Positions 35,613-44,988 are shown, counted from the stretch's first letter. The stretch: 64,000 nt of DNA from Celeribacter indicus (GCF_000819565.1 NZ_CP004393.1:4092001-4156000), one strand, 5' to 3'. Notes: generated from the letters alone by a model not told the origin. Numbers and translations are program-made.

Positions 35613-36298
35613 CGGTCCTGGTGGTTTTCGACGTCGACGGCACGCTGCTGGATACGGCCGGGCTGCATCACGACCTCGCGACGCGGGTGCTGGCCGGGGA
35701 CGGGCTGGACGTGACCTTCCAGCCTTGGGGGGCCTACCGGCATTATACCGACTTTGGCGTGCTGGATGAGCTTTACCGCCATATGCGCGGACGTGGCATC
35801 ACCGCCGAGGAACTCGCCCGCTACGATCGCTTGTACGAGGCCGCCCTGCGCGACCATCTCGCACTCCGCGCGATCGGCGAGATCGCCGGCGCGCGAGCAC
35901 TGCTGGCGGACCTGGCCGCGATGGAGGGCGTGGCGGTGGCCTTTGCCACCGGATCCCTGCGGCGCATGGCGGCGGTCAAGCTGTCGCTGCTGGGGCTGGA
36001 TGTCGAAGGGCTGGCGCTGGCGACGGGCGGAGAACACCTGACCCGCGAGGCGATGGTCGAGGATGCCATGGCACAGGCCATGGGCAACGAGACCCCCGAG
36101 CGCGTCGTGATCCTGGGCGACGGCAAATGGGACCAGGTGACCGCCGAGCGCCTGGGCTTGGCCTTTGTCGCGCTGGAGACCGGGGCACATGTCTTTGGTC
36201 CGGGGCCCGTCCACACGATCACCGATTTCATGGCGCTGGATGGACAGGGGCTTGTCGCCTTGGCCGCCCCGCGCGTCCTCACCGGAGCTTCCGCATGA
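35609..36298 (+). CDS. HAD-superfamily phosphatase (phosphoglycolate-phosphatase-like)
   Basis: This 229-residue protein starts with the nucleophile motif VVFDVDGTLLDTAG (Asp8/Asp10). A four-helix cap follows (~16-85), then AFATGSLRRMAAVKLSLLG, Lys/Arg in the second motif and VILGDGKWDQVTAERLG, the acidic motif IV. It may dephosphorylate an intermediate, which is notable because ThiM, a kinase for a thiazole alcohol, lies two genes on. The ATG at 35609 overlaps the amidase stop. It is coupled to the RidA-like gene. Confidence 0.88.
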   Translation: MTVLVVFDVDGTLLDTAGLHHDLATRVLAGDGLDVTFQPWGAYRHYTDFGVLDELYRHMRGRGITAEELARYDRLYEAALRDHLALRAIGEIAGARALLADLAAMEGVAVAFATGSLRRMAAVKLSLLGLDVEGLALATGGEHLTREAMVEDAMAQAMGNETPERVVILGDGKWDQVTAERLGLAFVALETGAHVFGPGPVHTITDFMALDGQGLVALAAPRVLTGASA

Positions 36299-36699
36299 TC
36301 CGCCGGACCATTGCCACCAGAAGCGACTACAAAGAGCTGATGAGCTATGTCCATGCCGTGGTACAGTTCGCCCGCACCGTCGAGAACGGCGAGGGCATCC
36401 TGACGCAGACTGGAGCCTCGCCGGGCGCCGTTGTCCGCAGCCGTATCTACCTGACCGACGCGGCAGACCGGGATCCGCCGCTCCGCGCCCGTAGCATCGC
36501 CTTCGACCCCGTGCGCCCGACCCGCACCATGATGCAGGTTGCGCGTCTGATCGACCCGCACATGCAGGTCAAGCTGGGGGTCACGATGACCCTGCCTGCC
36601 CCCGTGACATTCCAAGACCCGGAACGCGCAATCAGAGCGCATCCCCCAACAGGAGCCTTCCATGAAAGAACTGTCCTGGACCGACCCGGAAATCCGTAA
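36295..36699 (+). CDS. RidA-like protein, internally shortened with an altered C-terminus
   Basis: This 134-residue product begins like a RidA/YjgF protein (IRRTIATRSDYKELMSYVHAVV) and then lacks the usual SG-TG core strand. It resumes with ILTQTGASPGAVVRSRIYLTDAADRD and ends the fold at LIDPHMQVKLGVTMTLPA. RidA family members hydrolyse enamines/imines, and RutC is the member in pyrimidine ring breakdown. The tail after LPA has no family match and its last 38 bases overlap thiM, suggesting the natural stop was lost. The catalytic Arg position is unclear, so activity is doubtful. Confidence 0.72.
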   Translation: MIRRTIATRSDYKELMSYVHAVVQFARTVENGEGILTQTGASPGAVVRSRIYLTDAADRDPPLRARSIAFDPVRPTRTMMQVARLIDPHMQVKLGVTMTLPAPVTFQDPERAIRAHPPTGAFHERTVLDRPGNP

Positions 36700-37447
36700 C
36701 GAGTTGGCGCGGCTGAAGCAGATGAAGCCATTCTGCTACGGCCTGACCAACTACATCGCCGCCAACCTCTCCGCGAACGTCTTGCTGGCCGTGGGCGCTG
36801 GCCCTGCGATCGGCACGGCGATGGACTGGCCGAGCGCCTTCGGCGGCCACGCACATGCGGTCTGGATCAACGCTGCGAGCCTGATGAGCTGCGGGCCTGA
36901 CGAGATCCGGCTGGCGGCAAAATCCGCCCATGAAGGCGGCGTGCCCTGGGTTCTGGATCCGGTCGCCGTCGGCGCGGGCGCGGTGGAATACGACGCCGTC
37001 GTGCGCAGTCTGCTGGAGTTCAAGCCGACGGCCATCCGCGGCAATGCCTCCGAGTTGATCGCGCTGGCGGGCGGTGACGGCGGCGGGCAAGGCGTGGAAA
37101 CGACCATGACTTCGGATCAGGCGGTGCCCTTCCTGGCCAAGGTCGCCGGAGAGATCGGCACCATCGCGGCGGTCAGCGGGGCGGTGGATTACATCACCGA
37201 CGGGACGACGACCTATGCGGTCGGCGGCGGCGATGTGCGGCTGACGCAGGTTACCGGCGCGGGCTGTTCGCTGGGCGCGCTGATGGCGGGTATGCTGGCC
37301 AATGCCGAGGATCCGATAATGGCGGTCGTTGCCGCCCATGCGGTGTATGCCGAGGCCGCCAACCGGGCAAAATCGGCCATCGGCACGGGTAACTTCGCCG
37401 TGGCGTTCCTGGATCAGCTGTCGCTGATGGATCCATCCGAAGCGTGA
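36662..37447 (+). CDS. thiM: Hydroxyethylthiazole kinase (ThiM)
   Basis: This 261-residue ribokinase-fold kinase phosphorylates 4-methyl-5-(2-hydroxyethyl)thiazole, the thiazole half of thiamine. Family motifs are CYGLTNYIAANLSANVLLAVGAGPAIG, AVWINAASL, VLDPVAVGAG, IRGNASELIALAG, and the active-site loop VTGAGCSLGALMAG with its Cys. Here the gene closes an operon with a monooxygenase, rhodanese, amidase and phosphatase rather than sitting with thiD/thiE. This points to use of a thiazole as substrate or salvage from its breakdown. Confidence 0.92.
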   Translation: MKELSWTDPEIRNELARLKQMKPFCYGLTNYIAANLSANVLLAVGAGPAIGTAMDWPSAFGGHAHAVWINAASLMSCGPDEIRLAAKSAHEGGVPWVLDPVAVGAGAVEYDAVVRSLLEFKPTAIRGNASELIALAGGDGGGQGVETTMTSDQAVPFLAKVAGEIGTIAAVSGAVDYITDGTTTYAVGGGDVRLTQVTGAGCSLGALMAGMLANAEDPIMAVVAAHAVYAEAANRAKSAIGTGNFAVAFLDQLSLMDPSEA

Positions 37448-37486
37448 AGTGGGCTAGGACGCGGGATGAGCGCCGACGGATGACTT

Positions 37487-37503
37487 CTCACATGATGCGT
37501 GAG
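37487..37503. promoter_or_regulatory. Inverted repeat CTCAC-N7-GTGAG upstream of the LysR pseudogene
   Basis: This symmetric 17-bp site lies between thiM and the broken LysR reading frame, overlapping possible upstream starts. It may be a remnant of an autoregulatory site. Confidence 0.35.
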
Positions 37504-37515
37504 GAAAAATCACAC

Positions 37516-38165
37516 ATGAGACAGCAATTCACATCGCTCCCCGCGCTCGCTTGTTTTCGGGTTGCTGCCGAGCTTGAGAGCTTCAGCAAGGCAGCGGATC
37601 GCTTGAACCTGACGCTTGGCGCGGTCAGCCGCGCGGTGAGGCTGCTTGAGGATGACCTTGGTACGCCGCTTTTCGAGCGCCGCAACCGTGCGGTTTTTCT
37701 GACCGATGCCGGACGCAGGCTGGCGCAGGTGGTGGCGCGGGGCCTCGGCGAGATCGAGGAGGAAGCGCGGCGCATCAAGGCCGCACAGGCGCACGCGCCC
37801 GTCACCGTCTCGTGCGAACCGACACTGATGATGCGCTGGCTCATCCCCAGAATGCCACGCGGCCATCGGCGTGGACGACATGGGGCGAAATCAGTGGCGA
37901 AACCTGTGCGGCTAACCCCGGACGCGATTTCGAGCATTTCTATTTCAGCCTGCAAGCTGCCGTGGCGGGGCTGGGCGTCGCAATCGGGCCGCGGCATCTC
38001 GTTCAGGACGATATTCGCGCCGGGCTGCTTGTCGCGCCCAAAGGTTTCCATTCGGATGGAAGCGCCTATTACGTACTTTCGGCGCAAGAGCCGGAAAGGC
38101 ATTCGACAATAGGCAAATTTCGGCACTGGCTGGCCAACCTGGCGTCCGGTGAAGCACAGGCATAA
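37516..38165 (+). pseudogene. LysR-family regulator (GcvA-like) with internal deletion and frameshift
   Basis: The N-terminal part from ATG 37516 is a normal LysR HTH (FTSLPALACFRVAAELESFSKAADRL, LGAVSRAVRLLEDDLGTPLFERR) and runs to PTLMMRWLIPRM at ~37855. The C-terminal part is in a different frame from ~37870, with RPSAWTTWGEISG, FEHFYFSLQAAVAGLGVAIGP and DIRAGLLVAP, ending at TAA 38165. About 90 codons of the effector domain between them are missing. The single frame from the start runs on as noise to 38112. The protein cannot be functional as a regulator, although the DNA-binding half might still be made. Confidence 0.85.
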
Positions 38166-38191
38166 CCACCGCTATTCCCTTCGCACGCGGA

Positions 38192-38203
38192 ATTTCATGA
38201 AAT
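38192..38203. promoter_or_regulatory. Palindrome ATTTCATGAAAT upstream of the alpha/beta hydrolase
   Basis: This perfect 12-bp palindrome is followed by a second TTCATGA at 38207-38213. It lies ~95 bases before the hydrolase start. It could be the site of the now-broken LysR regulator or of another factor. Confidence 0.45.
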
Positions 38204-38295
38204 CTCTTCATGACTACGTGCCGAACTGACCCTCTAATCCGCATGGTCTTGCGCTCCCATCTTTACCTCATTCGCATTCAAGACGAGGTATCGAA

Positions 38296-39390
38296 ATGGC
38301 CGACACCACACAGCCAATCCCCGCAAACGCGGCAGTCGATCCAAGCCGCCGCAATCTTCTGAAGACGGTCGGCATCACCGCCGCCGCATTTGGCGCAGCC
38401 TCTGCCTTCGGCAGACCGCTGCGCGCTCAGTCCTCCGATTGGGACAAGACCTTTCCGCAAAGCGACGCGGTGGAGCACAGCAAGGTCGAGTTCACCAATC
38501 GCTACGGCATCACCCTGGTTGGTGATCTCTATACCCCCGCCGAGCGGCCATCCGACGCCATGCCCGCGTTGGCCGTGGCCGGTCCGTTCGGCGCGGTCAA
38601 GGAACAGGCCGCGGGCCTCTATGCCCAGACCATGGCGGAGCGCGGCTTCGTTACGCTCGCCTTCGATCCGTCCTATGTCGGGGAAAGCGGCGGACAGCCG
38701 CGCTCGGTTGCATCGCCGGACATCAACACCGAGGATTTCATGGCCGCGGTCGATTTCCTCGGCCTGCATGAGGGCGTGGACCGCGAGCGGATCGGCATCA
38801 TTGGCATCTGCGGCTTCGGCGGCATGGCGCTGAACGCCGTGGCGGCCGACAAGCGGGTCAAGGCGGTCGCCACCACCAGCATGTATGACATGTCGCGCGT
38901 GATGGCGAAGGGCTATTACGACAGCCTGACCGACGAGCAGCGCGCGGCGGGCCTCGAACAGATGAGCCGTCAGCGCTGGGAAGATGCGGCAAGCAGCGAG
39001 CCGGCCCTTGCTGGCGGCCTGCCGGACAGCCTCGACGGCATCGACGATCCGGTCATCCGCATGTATCACGCCTATTACAAGGATTCCGAACGCGGCTATC
39101 ATCCCCGATCGGTCAACTCCAACGACGGCTGGACGGTGACCAACCCGCTGTCCTTCATGAACATGCCACTGCTGACCTATATCGACGAAATCTCGCCGCG
39201 GCCTATGCTGGTGATCGCCGGCTCGGAGGCGCATTCGCGCTATTTCAGCGAAGACGCCGTCGCGGCGGCAGCCGAACCCAAGGAATTGATGATCATCGAG
39301 GGTGCCGATCATGTCGACCTCTACGATCAGGTCAACATCATCCCCTTCGACAAGCTCCAGTCGTTCTTTGAGGAGCATCTCGTCGCGTAA
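38296..39390 (+). CDS. Tat-exported alpha/beta hydrolase, dienelactone-hydrolase-like
   Basis: This is a 364-residue protein with a twin-arginine signal (SRRNLLKTVGITAAAFGAASAFG). The alpha/beta-hydrolase domain has the nucleophile elbow GICGFGG with Cys172 in place of Ser, as in dienelactone hydrolases, and a likely catalytic His in EGADHVDLYD near the C-terminus. It also has AFDPSYVGESGGQPR, found in the YcjY-like subgroup. The substrate is unknown. It stands after the broken LysR gene and convergent to the NmrA-like gene. Confidence 0.88.
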   Translation: MADTTQPIPANAAVDPSRRNLLKTVGITAAAFGAASAFGRPLRAQSSDWDKTFPQSDAVEHSKVEFTNRYGITLVGDLYTPAERPSDAMPALAVAGPFGAVKEQAAGLYAQTMAERGFVTLAFDPSYVGESGGQPRSVASPDINTEDFMAAVDFLGLHEGVDRERIGIIGICGFGGMALNAVAADKRVKAVATTSMYDMSRVMAKGYYDSLTDEQRAAGLEQMSRQRWEDAASSEPALAGGLPDSLDGIDDPVIRMYHAYYKDSERGYHPRSVNSNDGWTVTNPLSFMNMPLLTYIDEISPRPMLVIAGSEAHSRYFSEDAVAAAAEPKELMIIEGADHVDLYDQVNIIPFDKLQSFFEEHLVA

Positions 39391-39461
39391 GGGACGAGCG
39401 TGCGCGCGGGGACCCAAGTCAGGGGGCGAGACAACCGCTTCGCCCCCTGCGGCTTGCGGGG

Positions 39462-40115
39462 TCAGACGCGCATCAGCCGGGCGACCGCCTGATCGACCGA
39501 CATGTCGCCATCGGTCAGTTCGAGGATCTCGCGCCGGATTGCAGGCCGTTCGATCAGCGCGGCGATGACGCGGGCAACATTGCCCCGCGCGACGGCGCCG
39601 TAGGGGATGGCCGGGCCGAGCGTCACGCGCCCGTCTCCATCCTCGTGAACAAGTGTGCCGGGCCGAATGATGATCCAGTCGAGTTCCGACCGGGCCAGAG
39701 CGACATCGGCGCGCTTCTTCTCGGCCATGTAATGCTCGAAACGCGGATTTCGTTCGCGCTGGCGCCCGGCCTCCGGAAACGCCGAGACGAGATAGAAACG
39801 CGAGATGCCCAGGTCGCGGGCGGCTTCGGCGGCCTTGCCCGGCCCGTCACCGTCGATGGCAGTGGTCCGGTCCAGCCCGCTGCCCGCCGCCCCGGCCGAA
39901 AACACGATCACCTCGCAGCCGCGCGCGGCCTCGATCAGGTCGGCGACCGTCATGTCGATTATGTCGCCCGGAACCGGCGTTCCTCCCGCCTGCGCGATCG
40001 CTTCAGCCTGCTCGGGCTTGCGATGCAGGCCCACGACCTCGTGGCCTGCCTCCACGAGCATGGGAAGAAGACGGTGGCCGACGCCGCCGGTGGCTCCGAT
40101 CAGGAATATCTTCAT
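39462..40115 (-). CDS. NAD(P)-binding, NmrA-like/atypical SDR protein
   Basis: This is a 217-residue Rossmann protein with MKIFLIGATGGVGHRLLPMLVEAGHEV at the N-terminus. It also shows GDIIDMTVADLIEA, VIVFSAGAAGS, and the family pattern SELDWIIIRPGTLVHEDGDGRVTLG. It lacks a clear YxxxK catalytic pair, as in many NmrA-like redox sensors or reductases. It starts at ATG 40115. It is monocistronic, and its function is not known. Confidence 0.85.
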   Translation of the reverse strand: MKIFLIGATGGVGHRLLPMLVEAGHEVVGLHRKPEQAEAIAQAGGTPVPGDIIDMTVADLIEAARGCEVIVFSAGAAGSGLDRTTAIDGDGPGKAAEAARDLGISRFYLVSAFPEAGRQRERNPRFEHYMAEKKRADVALARSELDWIIIRPGTLVHEDGDGRVTLGPAIPYGAVARGNVARVIAALIERPAIRREILELTDGDMSVDQAVARLMRV

Positions 40116-40380
40116 GGGGATCTTCTTTCTGTCTCCAGTGGGTGTTATCGAAACAAACGCTCGTGAACATTTGGTTGGTTCCTGCAATGGAGGACGCTTC
40201 TACGCCCCGCTGGTTTGCGCTGTTCAAATCAGCGCGGATTTCCATATTCAACAGCCGAAGCGTGTTCGTAGCTTCCCGAGGGAGGTACAGAATGCCGTCG
40301 GATTGCGGCTGATCCGGATGACCGGGCACCCTTGCATTCGAACCGGGGCGTGCCTCGCAAACAGGTATTCCTCCCCCCGG

Positions 40381-40815
40381 TTATGCCGCGACGGTCAGTC
40401 TCAATTTCGCCACAGCAAGTGCTGCTTCCGCTGCCTCCCGCCCCTTCTGTACGAAATGCTCTCGGTAAATCGCCTGATGATGGTCGGTTTCCTGGTAAAC
40501 ATGCGGCGTCAGGGAAACCGAAAGCACGGGAACATCGGTTTCAAGCCCGGCCTGCATCAAACCGTTAACCACCGCCTGAGCAACAAATTCGTGACGATAG
40601 ATGCCGCCGTCCACCACGAAGGCCGCCGCAGCAACAGCGGCATAACGCCCGCTGCGGGCGACATCGCGCGCAAGTAGTGGCATCTCGAAGGCGCCCGGAA
40701 CATCGAAGACATCCACTTGATCGGCAGGGATGACTTCACAGAAGCCATCCAGTGCGCGGTCGACAATTTCGGAATGCCAGTTTGCTTTGATAAAAGCATA
40801 GCGGGTGTGTGTCAT
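40381..40815 (-). CDS. ribH: 6,7-dimethyl-8-ribityllumazine synthase (RibH2-like)
   Basis: This 144-residue enzyme makes the direct precursor of riboflavin. Family motifs are YAFIKANWHSEIVDRAL, VFDVPGAFEMPLLARDVA, AAAAFVVDGGIYRHEFVAQAVVNGLMQAGLETDVPVLSVSLTPH, and the C-terminal Lys/Arg-poor end of the RibH2 (decameric, Brucella-like) group. A strong AAAGGAG precedes ATG 40815. Its expression is set by the FMN riboswitch immediately upstream. The gene is away from other rib genes in this window. Confidence 0.93.
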   Translation of the reverse strand: MTHTRYAFIKANWHSEIVDRALDGFCEVIPADQVDVFDVPGAFEMPLLARDVARSGRYAAVAAAAFVVDGGIYRHEFVAQAVVNGLMQAGLETDVPVLSVSLTPHVYQETDHHQAIYREHFVQKGREAAEAALAVAKLRLTVAA

Positions 40816-40890
40816 TGTGATCTCCTTTGATAACAACACGTCACCCAAGGCGTCACTTACGCCATCCGCTCGCGAAATGCGGACTGAACG

Positions 40891-41026
40891 TAGTCTCTTT
40901 CATCCGGACTATAACCGTCGGCTCAGGAGTTGCACCTGATCTGCTGGTCCCTTCCATGGAAGGCGCTCGCGGGCTTCGGACCAGGTCCGTTTACCGCCGG
41001 TGAGGACTTGCACCTCGCCCTGAGAA
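40891..41026 (-). promoter_or_regulatory. FMN riboswitch (RFN element) controlling ribH
   Basis: Read leftward, the conserved RFN blocks are all present in order: CAGGGCGAGGTG, ACCGGCGGTAAA, AGCCCGCGAGC, CAGCAGATCAGGTG, GCCGACGGTTATAGTCCGGATG and AAAGAGAC. Between it and the ribH start lies a small hairpin (GGCG/CGCC) near the ribosome site, which fits translational control. High FMN should reduce ribH expression. Confidence 0.95.
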
Positions 41027-41235
41027 CGAGATGACCATAGGATGGCGTTTTGCCGGAGACAAGACCCAAGGATCTGCTGATCATCAAGATCAACAGCCAC
41101 CTCCCTGTGCAGGCGATGCGTTTTCCAAGCCTTCTGAAATGCCCTGTTCCAGAGGGTTTCCAGCGCGGCGGTCACGGCCCGTTTCAAGAATTCCGATGTC
41201 TCTGGTGCGCCTTGCATCCGGACAGGGCGAACATT
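41027..41235. other. Spacer between the two riboswitch elements
   Basis: This is a 209-base stretch with no convincing gene. A short leftward frame from 41217 runs into the FMN riboswitch and has no recognisable domain, so I treat it as non-coding leader or remnant. Confidence 0.5.
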
Positions 41236-41380
41236 CCGGCAGGTCTCCTGCCTTGCGGGTCGAAGCTTTGCTGCGCCTTCCCATCCCGTCGGGACGATGG
41301 CGTTCGACAGCCTCGCCCACCGCTTGCACTCATGGATTCGGCTCGAATGAGCTCCCTATTGCGACTCTCTTCTAGGCAAA
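41236..41380 (-). promoter_or_regulatory. Cobalamin-riboswitch-like element, orphan
   Basis: Read leftward, the 3' half is clear: GATGGGAAGGCG, then CGACCCGCAAGG and the B12 box CAGGAGACCTGCCGG (41252-41236). The 5' half, which should contain GGGAAxxCGGTG and CCCGCAACTGT, is only loosely recognisable (AATAGGGAGC.., GCGGTGGGCGAGG). No B12-related gene lies downstream; the next element is the FMN riboswitch, ~210 bases on. It is either a decayed element or part of a double control on ribH. Confidence 0.7.
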
Positions 41381-41482
41381 ACTCCAAAAACTAGCCTGCA
41401 TTATAATCAGAAGCTGCCCTCACCGCTAACTTCCCCGCTAATATTTGATCTTATGTTTGCCAGTATAAAAAAGTTATTTTCC

Positions 41483-41497
41483 ATTGGTATTACCAAT
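41483..41497. promoter_or_regulatory. Candidate GntR operator ATTGGTA-T-TACCAAT
   Basis: This perfect odd palindrome lies 15 bases before the gntR start. Its core TTGGTATTACCAA fits the FadR-subfamily pattern GT-N3-AC within TNGT..ACNA. It overlaps the promoter region and suggests autoregulation of the operon. Confidence 0.75.
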
Positions 41498-41511
41498 TTG
41501 GAGAGCGTGCG

Positions 41512-42273
41512 GTGCCTGCCGATAGCGACCTTAACATCATCAACCACAAAGAGACTGCCCGCGGGGACTACACCCGCGTGCTTGCCTTCCTGCGCGACCA
41601 ACTGCTGACGGGCAAAATCAAGACCGGAGACAAGCTGCTGCCCGAGCGCGATCTCTCTGCGCTCCTGAACGTCAGCCGTCCGGTGCTGCGCGAAGCCCTG
41701 CGCGCTCTGGCAATGATCGGCGCGGTGGAGGTCCGGCACGGGGCTGGCACCTATGTCACCACGCCCGACGCCTCATCGCTGAGCGACTTCTTCTCGTTCG
41801 TCCTGGTGCAGCACGGAGAACAGTTCGATGACATCCTGGAGGCCCGCATCGCCATAGAGCACCACGCCATCCGGCTGGCCTGCGCGCGGGCCACCCAGTC
41901 GGATTACGACAACATGTCCCGCATCCTCGACCGCATCCACGACACCATAGAGGACGCACAACAGGGAGCCGATGCCGATTTTGCCTTTCACACGGCCATC
42001 GTCACCGCTGCACGCTCACCTGCTCTGTCGACGATCTACGGCGCACTGTCGCGTTTCCTGACCGACCTGCACTTCGTGCGGCGGCAGCGCATTCTCCAGG
42101 TTACGGGCATCCGGAGCTACCTCATCGATCATCACGCATCGCTTCTCGATGCGATCGTGCGGCGCGACCCCGCCGCTGCGGACAGGCTGCTGGCCGAGCA
42201 TTTCCAGATCGGCGCCGATTTCAACCGGCGCGCCGTGCTCAGTCAGATCAAGCGGCCATCCTCCCCAACCTGA
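41512..42273 (+). CDS. GntR-family regulator, FadR subfamily (FCD domain)
   Basis: This 253-residue protein has a winged HTH (YTRVLAFLRDQLLTGKIKTGDKLLPERDLSALLNVSRPVLREALRALAMIGAVEVRHGAGTYV) and an all-helical FCD ligand domain with metal-site-like residues (EARIAIEHHAIRLA, DADFAFHTAIVTAA, DHHASLLDAI). It starts with GTG 41512. The operator-like palindrome just upstream and the transporter genes downstream point to control of the following operon in response to a sugar or sugar acid. Confidence 0.92.
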   Translation: MPADSDLNIINHKETARGDYTRVLAFLRDQLLTGKIKTGDKLLPERDLSALLNVSRPVLREALRALAMIGAVEVRHGAGTYVTTPDASSLSDFFSFVLVQHGEQFDDILEARIAIEHHAIRLACARATQSDYDNMSRILDRIHDTIEDAQQGADADFAFHTAIVTAARSPALSTIYGALSRFLTDLHFVRRQRILQVTGIRSYLIDHHASLLDAIVRRDPAAADRLLAEHFQIGADFNRRAVLSQIKRPSSPT

Positions 42274-42289
42274 GCAAGGAGCTTACACA

Positions 42290-42982
42290 ATGACAAACGA
42301 GGACGTGCTCGCCCTCTTCGAGGGCCTGCGCCTGGCCGACATCCGTGACGGGATGGACTGGGCCGGTCTCCACAACGTGGGCAGCGTCAACCGCGCCATC
42401 GGCCCGGTATTCCAGGGCGCCGAAGCGATGGGCATCGCACGCACCGTCCTTTGCCGCCCGACGCAGGTGCGCATCCCCACGATGACGCCCGAGGAATACA
42501 GCGACTGGTCACTGCAATACTATCTAGATCGCTACCAGGATCGCAGCGAAATCACCCCGAACGTCAAGCCGGGCGAGTTCATCGTCTTCGAGTCTGCCGG
42601 CACTGGCAGCGGCGAGATCGGCTCGGCCAATTCGCTCGAGTGGCACGCGATGGGCGCGCGCGGCATCGTCACCACCGGCGGGGTGCGCGACATCGACGAA
42701 TGCATCCGCCACCGGATCCCGATCTTCAGCGCCCACCGCGCGCAGACGATGGTACAGGGCTATTCGGAACTGGCCGCGACGCAGGTGCCGGTCAACCTCG
42801 ATGGCACGCTGGTCAATCCCGGCGACTTGATCGTCGCCAACGGCGACGGCGTGCTGGTCGTCCCGCAAACGCATTTCGAGATCGTCGCCAAGTGGGCGCG
42901 ACGTGAGTTGGACCGCGACAAGGAATGGCGGACCCAGTGGTATGACAAACTCGGCTGGGACGACTCCCGCCGCGTACTCTGA
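42290..42982 (+). CDS. RraA-like / HMG-CHA aldolase-type protein
   Basis: This is a 230-residue member of the RraA / 4-hydroxy-4-methyl-2-oxoglutarate aldolase fold. It shows LRLADIRDGMDWAG, GEFIVFESAG, GSANSLEWHAMGARGIVTTGGVRDIDE, NPGDLIVANGDGVLVVP. In catabolic operons this family often acts as an aldolase, decarboxylase or dehydratase on keto acids. The metal/substrate Arg-Asp pair (GVRD) is present. The start at ATG 42290 has AAGGAG. It lies between GntR and the importer, so it probably acts on the imported compound or its derivative. Confidence 0.85.
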   Translation: MTNEDVLALFEGLRLADIRDGMDWAGLHNVGSVNRAIGPVFQGAEAMGIARTVLCRPTQVRIPTMTPEEYSDWSLQYYLDRYQDRSEITPNVKPGEFIVFESAGTGSGEIGSANSLEWHAMGARGIVTTGGVRDIDECIRHRIPIFSAHRAQTMVQGYSELAATQVPVNLDGTLVNPGDLIVANGDGVLVVPQTHFEIVAKWARRELDRDKEWRTQWYDKLGWDDSRRVL

Positions 42983-42991
42983 GCTGAATTC

Positions 42992-44070
<1,079 letters not shown>

Positions 44071-44074
<4 letters not shown>

Positions 44075-44988
44075 GCCGGCAAGTGCAAGACGCCGACGAG
44101 CGCCGCCTCGCCAGAGCCGAGACGCTGATCGCCGCCGCCTTCCTCGGGCCTTGGCTGCTGGGCCTTGTGGTCTTCACCCTGGGTCCAATCCTTGTCTCGC
44201 TGCTGCTGGCCTTCACCGACTACGACCTGAACGGCATGCCGAACTGGATCGGCCTCGATAATTTTCGCGAGATGTTCTTCGAAGATCCGCGCTTCTGGCG
44301 TTCCGTGCGTGCCACCGCCGTCTATGTGGGCTTCTCGGTCCCGGCGATCCTTGTCTTCTCGCTCGCAGTTGCCATCGTGCTCAATCGCGGCTCTCGAATG
44401 ATGCCCGTCTATCGCGTACTGATCTACATGCCCTCCCTGATGGGCAGCAGTGTCGCCGTCGCCATCCTATGGCGCCAGGTCTTCGGACGCGAGGGGCTTC
44501 TGAATGCGGCGCTGGCCCCCTTGGGACTGGCCGGAGGATCCTGGATCGGTTCGCCCTCGACGGCGATCTACACCTTGATCGCGCTGTCGGTCTGGGCCTT
44601 CGGGTCGACGATGGTGATCTTCCTCGCCGGACTGCGTCAGATCCCCGCGGAATATTACGAGGCTGCAAGGATCGACGGCGCCGGGCCAGTGAGGCAGTTC
44701 TTCCACATCACCCTGCCCTCGCTCAGCCCGGTGATGTTCTTCAACGCGATCATGGTCACCGTTCATTGCTTCCAGGCCTTCACCCCGTCCTATGTGGTCA
44801 GCCAAGGTACCGGCGGGCCGGTGGATTCCACCCTGCTCTACGCTCTCTACCTCTATGACAAGGCCTTCCGCCAACTGGACATGGGTTACGCGTCGGCCAT
44901 GGCATGGCTGATGCTGGCCGTGCTGGCCATGCTCACGGGCCTCTTCTTCGCAACCTCCCGCTATTGGGTGCATTATGGCGAACGCTGA
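44071..44988 (+). CDS. Sugar ABC transporter permease (UgpA/MalF type)
   Basis: This 305-residue six-helix permease has a first helix [20 protein letters not shown], and the EAA loop [26 protein letters not shown]. It carries the [22 protein letters not shown] loop typical of the UgpA group. It is coupled to the ATPase by ATGA and overlaps the second permease by 14 bases. Confidence 0.93.

Noticed and set aside
40909..41217. Short minus-strand frame as a B12-controlled gene
   Set aside because: It runs into the FMN riboswitch core, has no domain and no convincing ribosome site.
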